Source: Candidatus Omnitrophota bacterium
Lineage (GTDB): Bacteria; Omnitrophota; Gorgyraeia; Gygaellales; Profunditerraquicolaceae
Length of the DNA stretch: 13,325 nt
Reading direction: 5' to 3'
Assembly: GCA_023228185.1 (NCBI GenBank)
Contig: JALOBQ010000017.1
Location: 338 to 13,662 of the forward strand
In this document: positions 13,270 through 13,325 of the stretch, one piece after another
Numbering within the stretch: the first letter of the stretch is position 1
Layout of the letters: every line of letters begins with the position of its first letter
Position numbers and translations under genes: made by a program
Notes under the pieces: generated by a model
Databases searched by the model: none
Seen by the model: the letters and a program-made list of their open reading frames with translations, nothing else
What the model was told of the DNA's origin: nothing

Positions 13270-13325
13270 GGTGGCTGACGGGGAACGATCCCGCAAACCT
13301 TCTGAACCACAATCAGACGCTCTAG
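13270..13325 (-). tRNA. tRNA-His (GTG), 5' part beyond the window
   Basis: On the minus strand the visible part holds the end of the D arm, an anticodon arm TCTGA-TTGTGGT-TCAGA with anticodon GTG, a six-base variable region, a T arm GCGGG/CCCGT, the acceptor strand CAGCCAC (13277-13271) and discriminator C73 at 13270, the base expected for histidine. CCA is not encoded (the next bases are CAA). The T loop is ATCGTTC instead of the usual TTCRANN, so positions 54 and 58 are A and U. About 20 bases, including the 5' acceptor strand, lie outside the window. Confidence 0.88.

Noticed and set aside
1..13325. CRISPR arrays, insertion sequences, phage genes
   Set aside because: No regularly spaced repeats, transposase motifs, integrase or terminal inverted repeats with target duplication were found on either strand.

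Overview
The window reads as a moderately AT-rich bacterial chromosome segment. Every supportable gene lies on the minus strand, so transcription runs from the right edge to the left. An archaeal/Thermotogae-type TreT, a DUF5752 protein, C_GCAxxG_C_C, DUF134 and NifX-like proteins typical of anaerobes, and a tRNA-His without an encoded CCA suggest an uncultivated anaerobic Gram-negative lineage. Omnitrophota or a relative is my best guess; this is inference from gene content, not a sequence match. No insertion sequence, CRISPR array, phage gene or rRNA was seen.

Layout, in transcription order. (1) 13325-13196: the 3' part of a tRNA-His gene and its terminator. (2) 13151-9144: an osmotic/potassium block. 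A short KdpD-like histidine kinase and a KdpE-like regulator are followed by a terminator, a 39-residue membrane micropeptide that overlaps trkH by ATGA, the TrkH potassium channel subunit, and a secreted, membrane-anchored OB-fold protein. (3) 9134-8976: a coding-like remnant without a start. (4) 8948-7219: a visibly GC-richer redox/metal operon (DUF134 regulator, C_GCAxxG_C_C protein, methyltransferase, NifX-like protein). Its consensus promoter predicts a leaderless mRNA, and a 12-bp palindrome sits on the transcription start. (5) 7151-2083: a trehalose operon: otsA fused to a membrane sensor/HAMP module, otsB, a DUF5752 protein and treT. A structured leader RNA with a terminator against the otsA ribosome binding site precedes it. 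(6) 2071-1456: a second copy of the same leader RNA followed by four tandem single-span membrane microproteins of 32 to 45 residues. (7) 1304-1: a radical SAM protein with a B12-binding-like N-terminus, cut by the window edge.

The most interesting system is the pair of leader RNAs at 7015-7100 and 1994-2071. They share 22 identical bases, keep an upstream hairpin whose sequence has changed on both arms, and each can fold either a terminator or a mutually exclusive antiterminator. One controls compatible-solute synthesis and the other a set of membrane microproteins, two of which resemble small accessory subunits of sodium:solute symporters. With KdpDE-TrkH nearby, this suggests an osmotic or sodium-responsive regulon. 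The ligand is inference.
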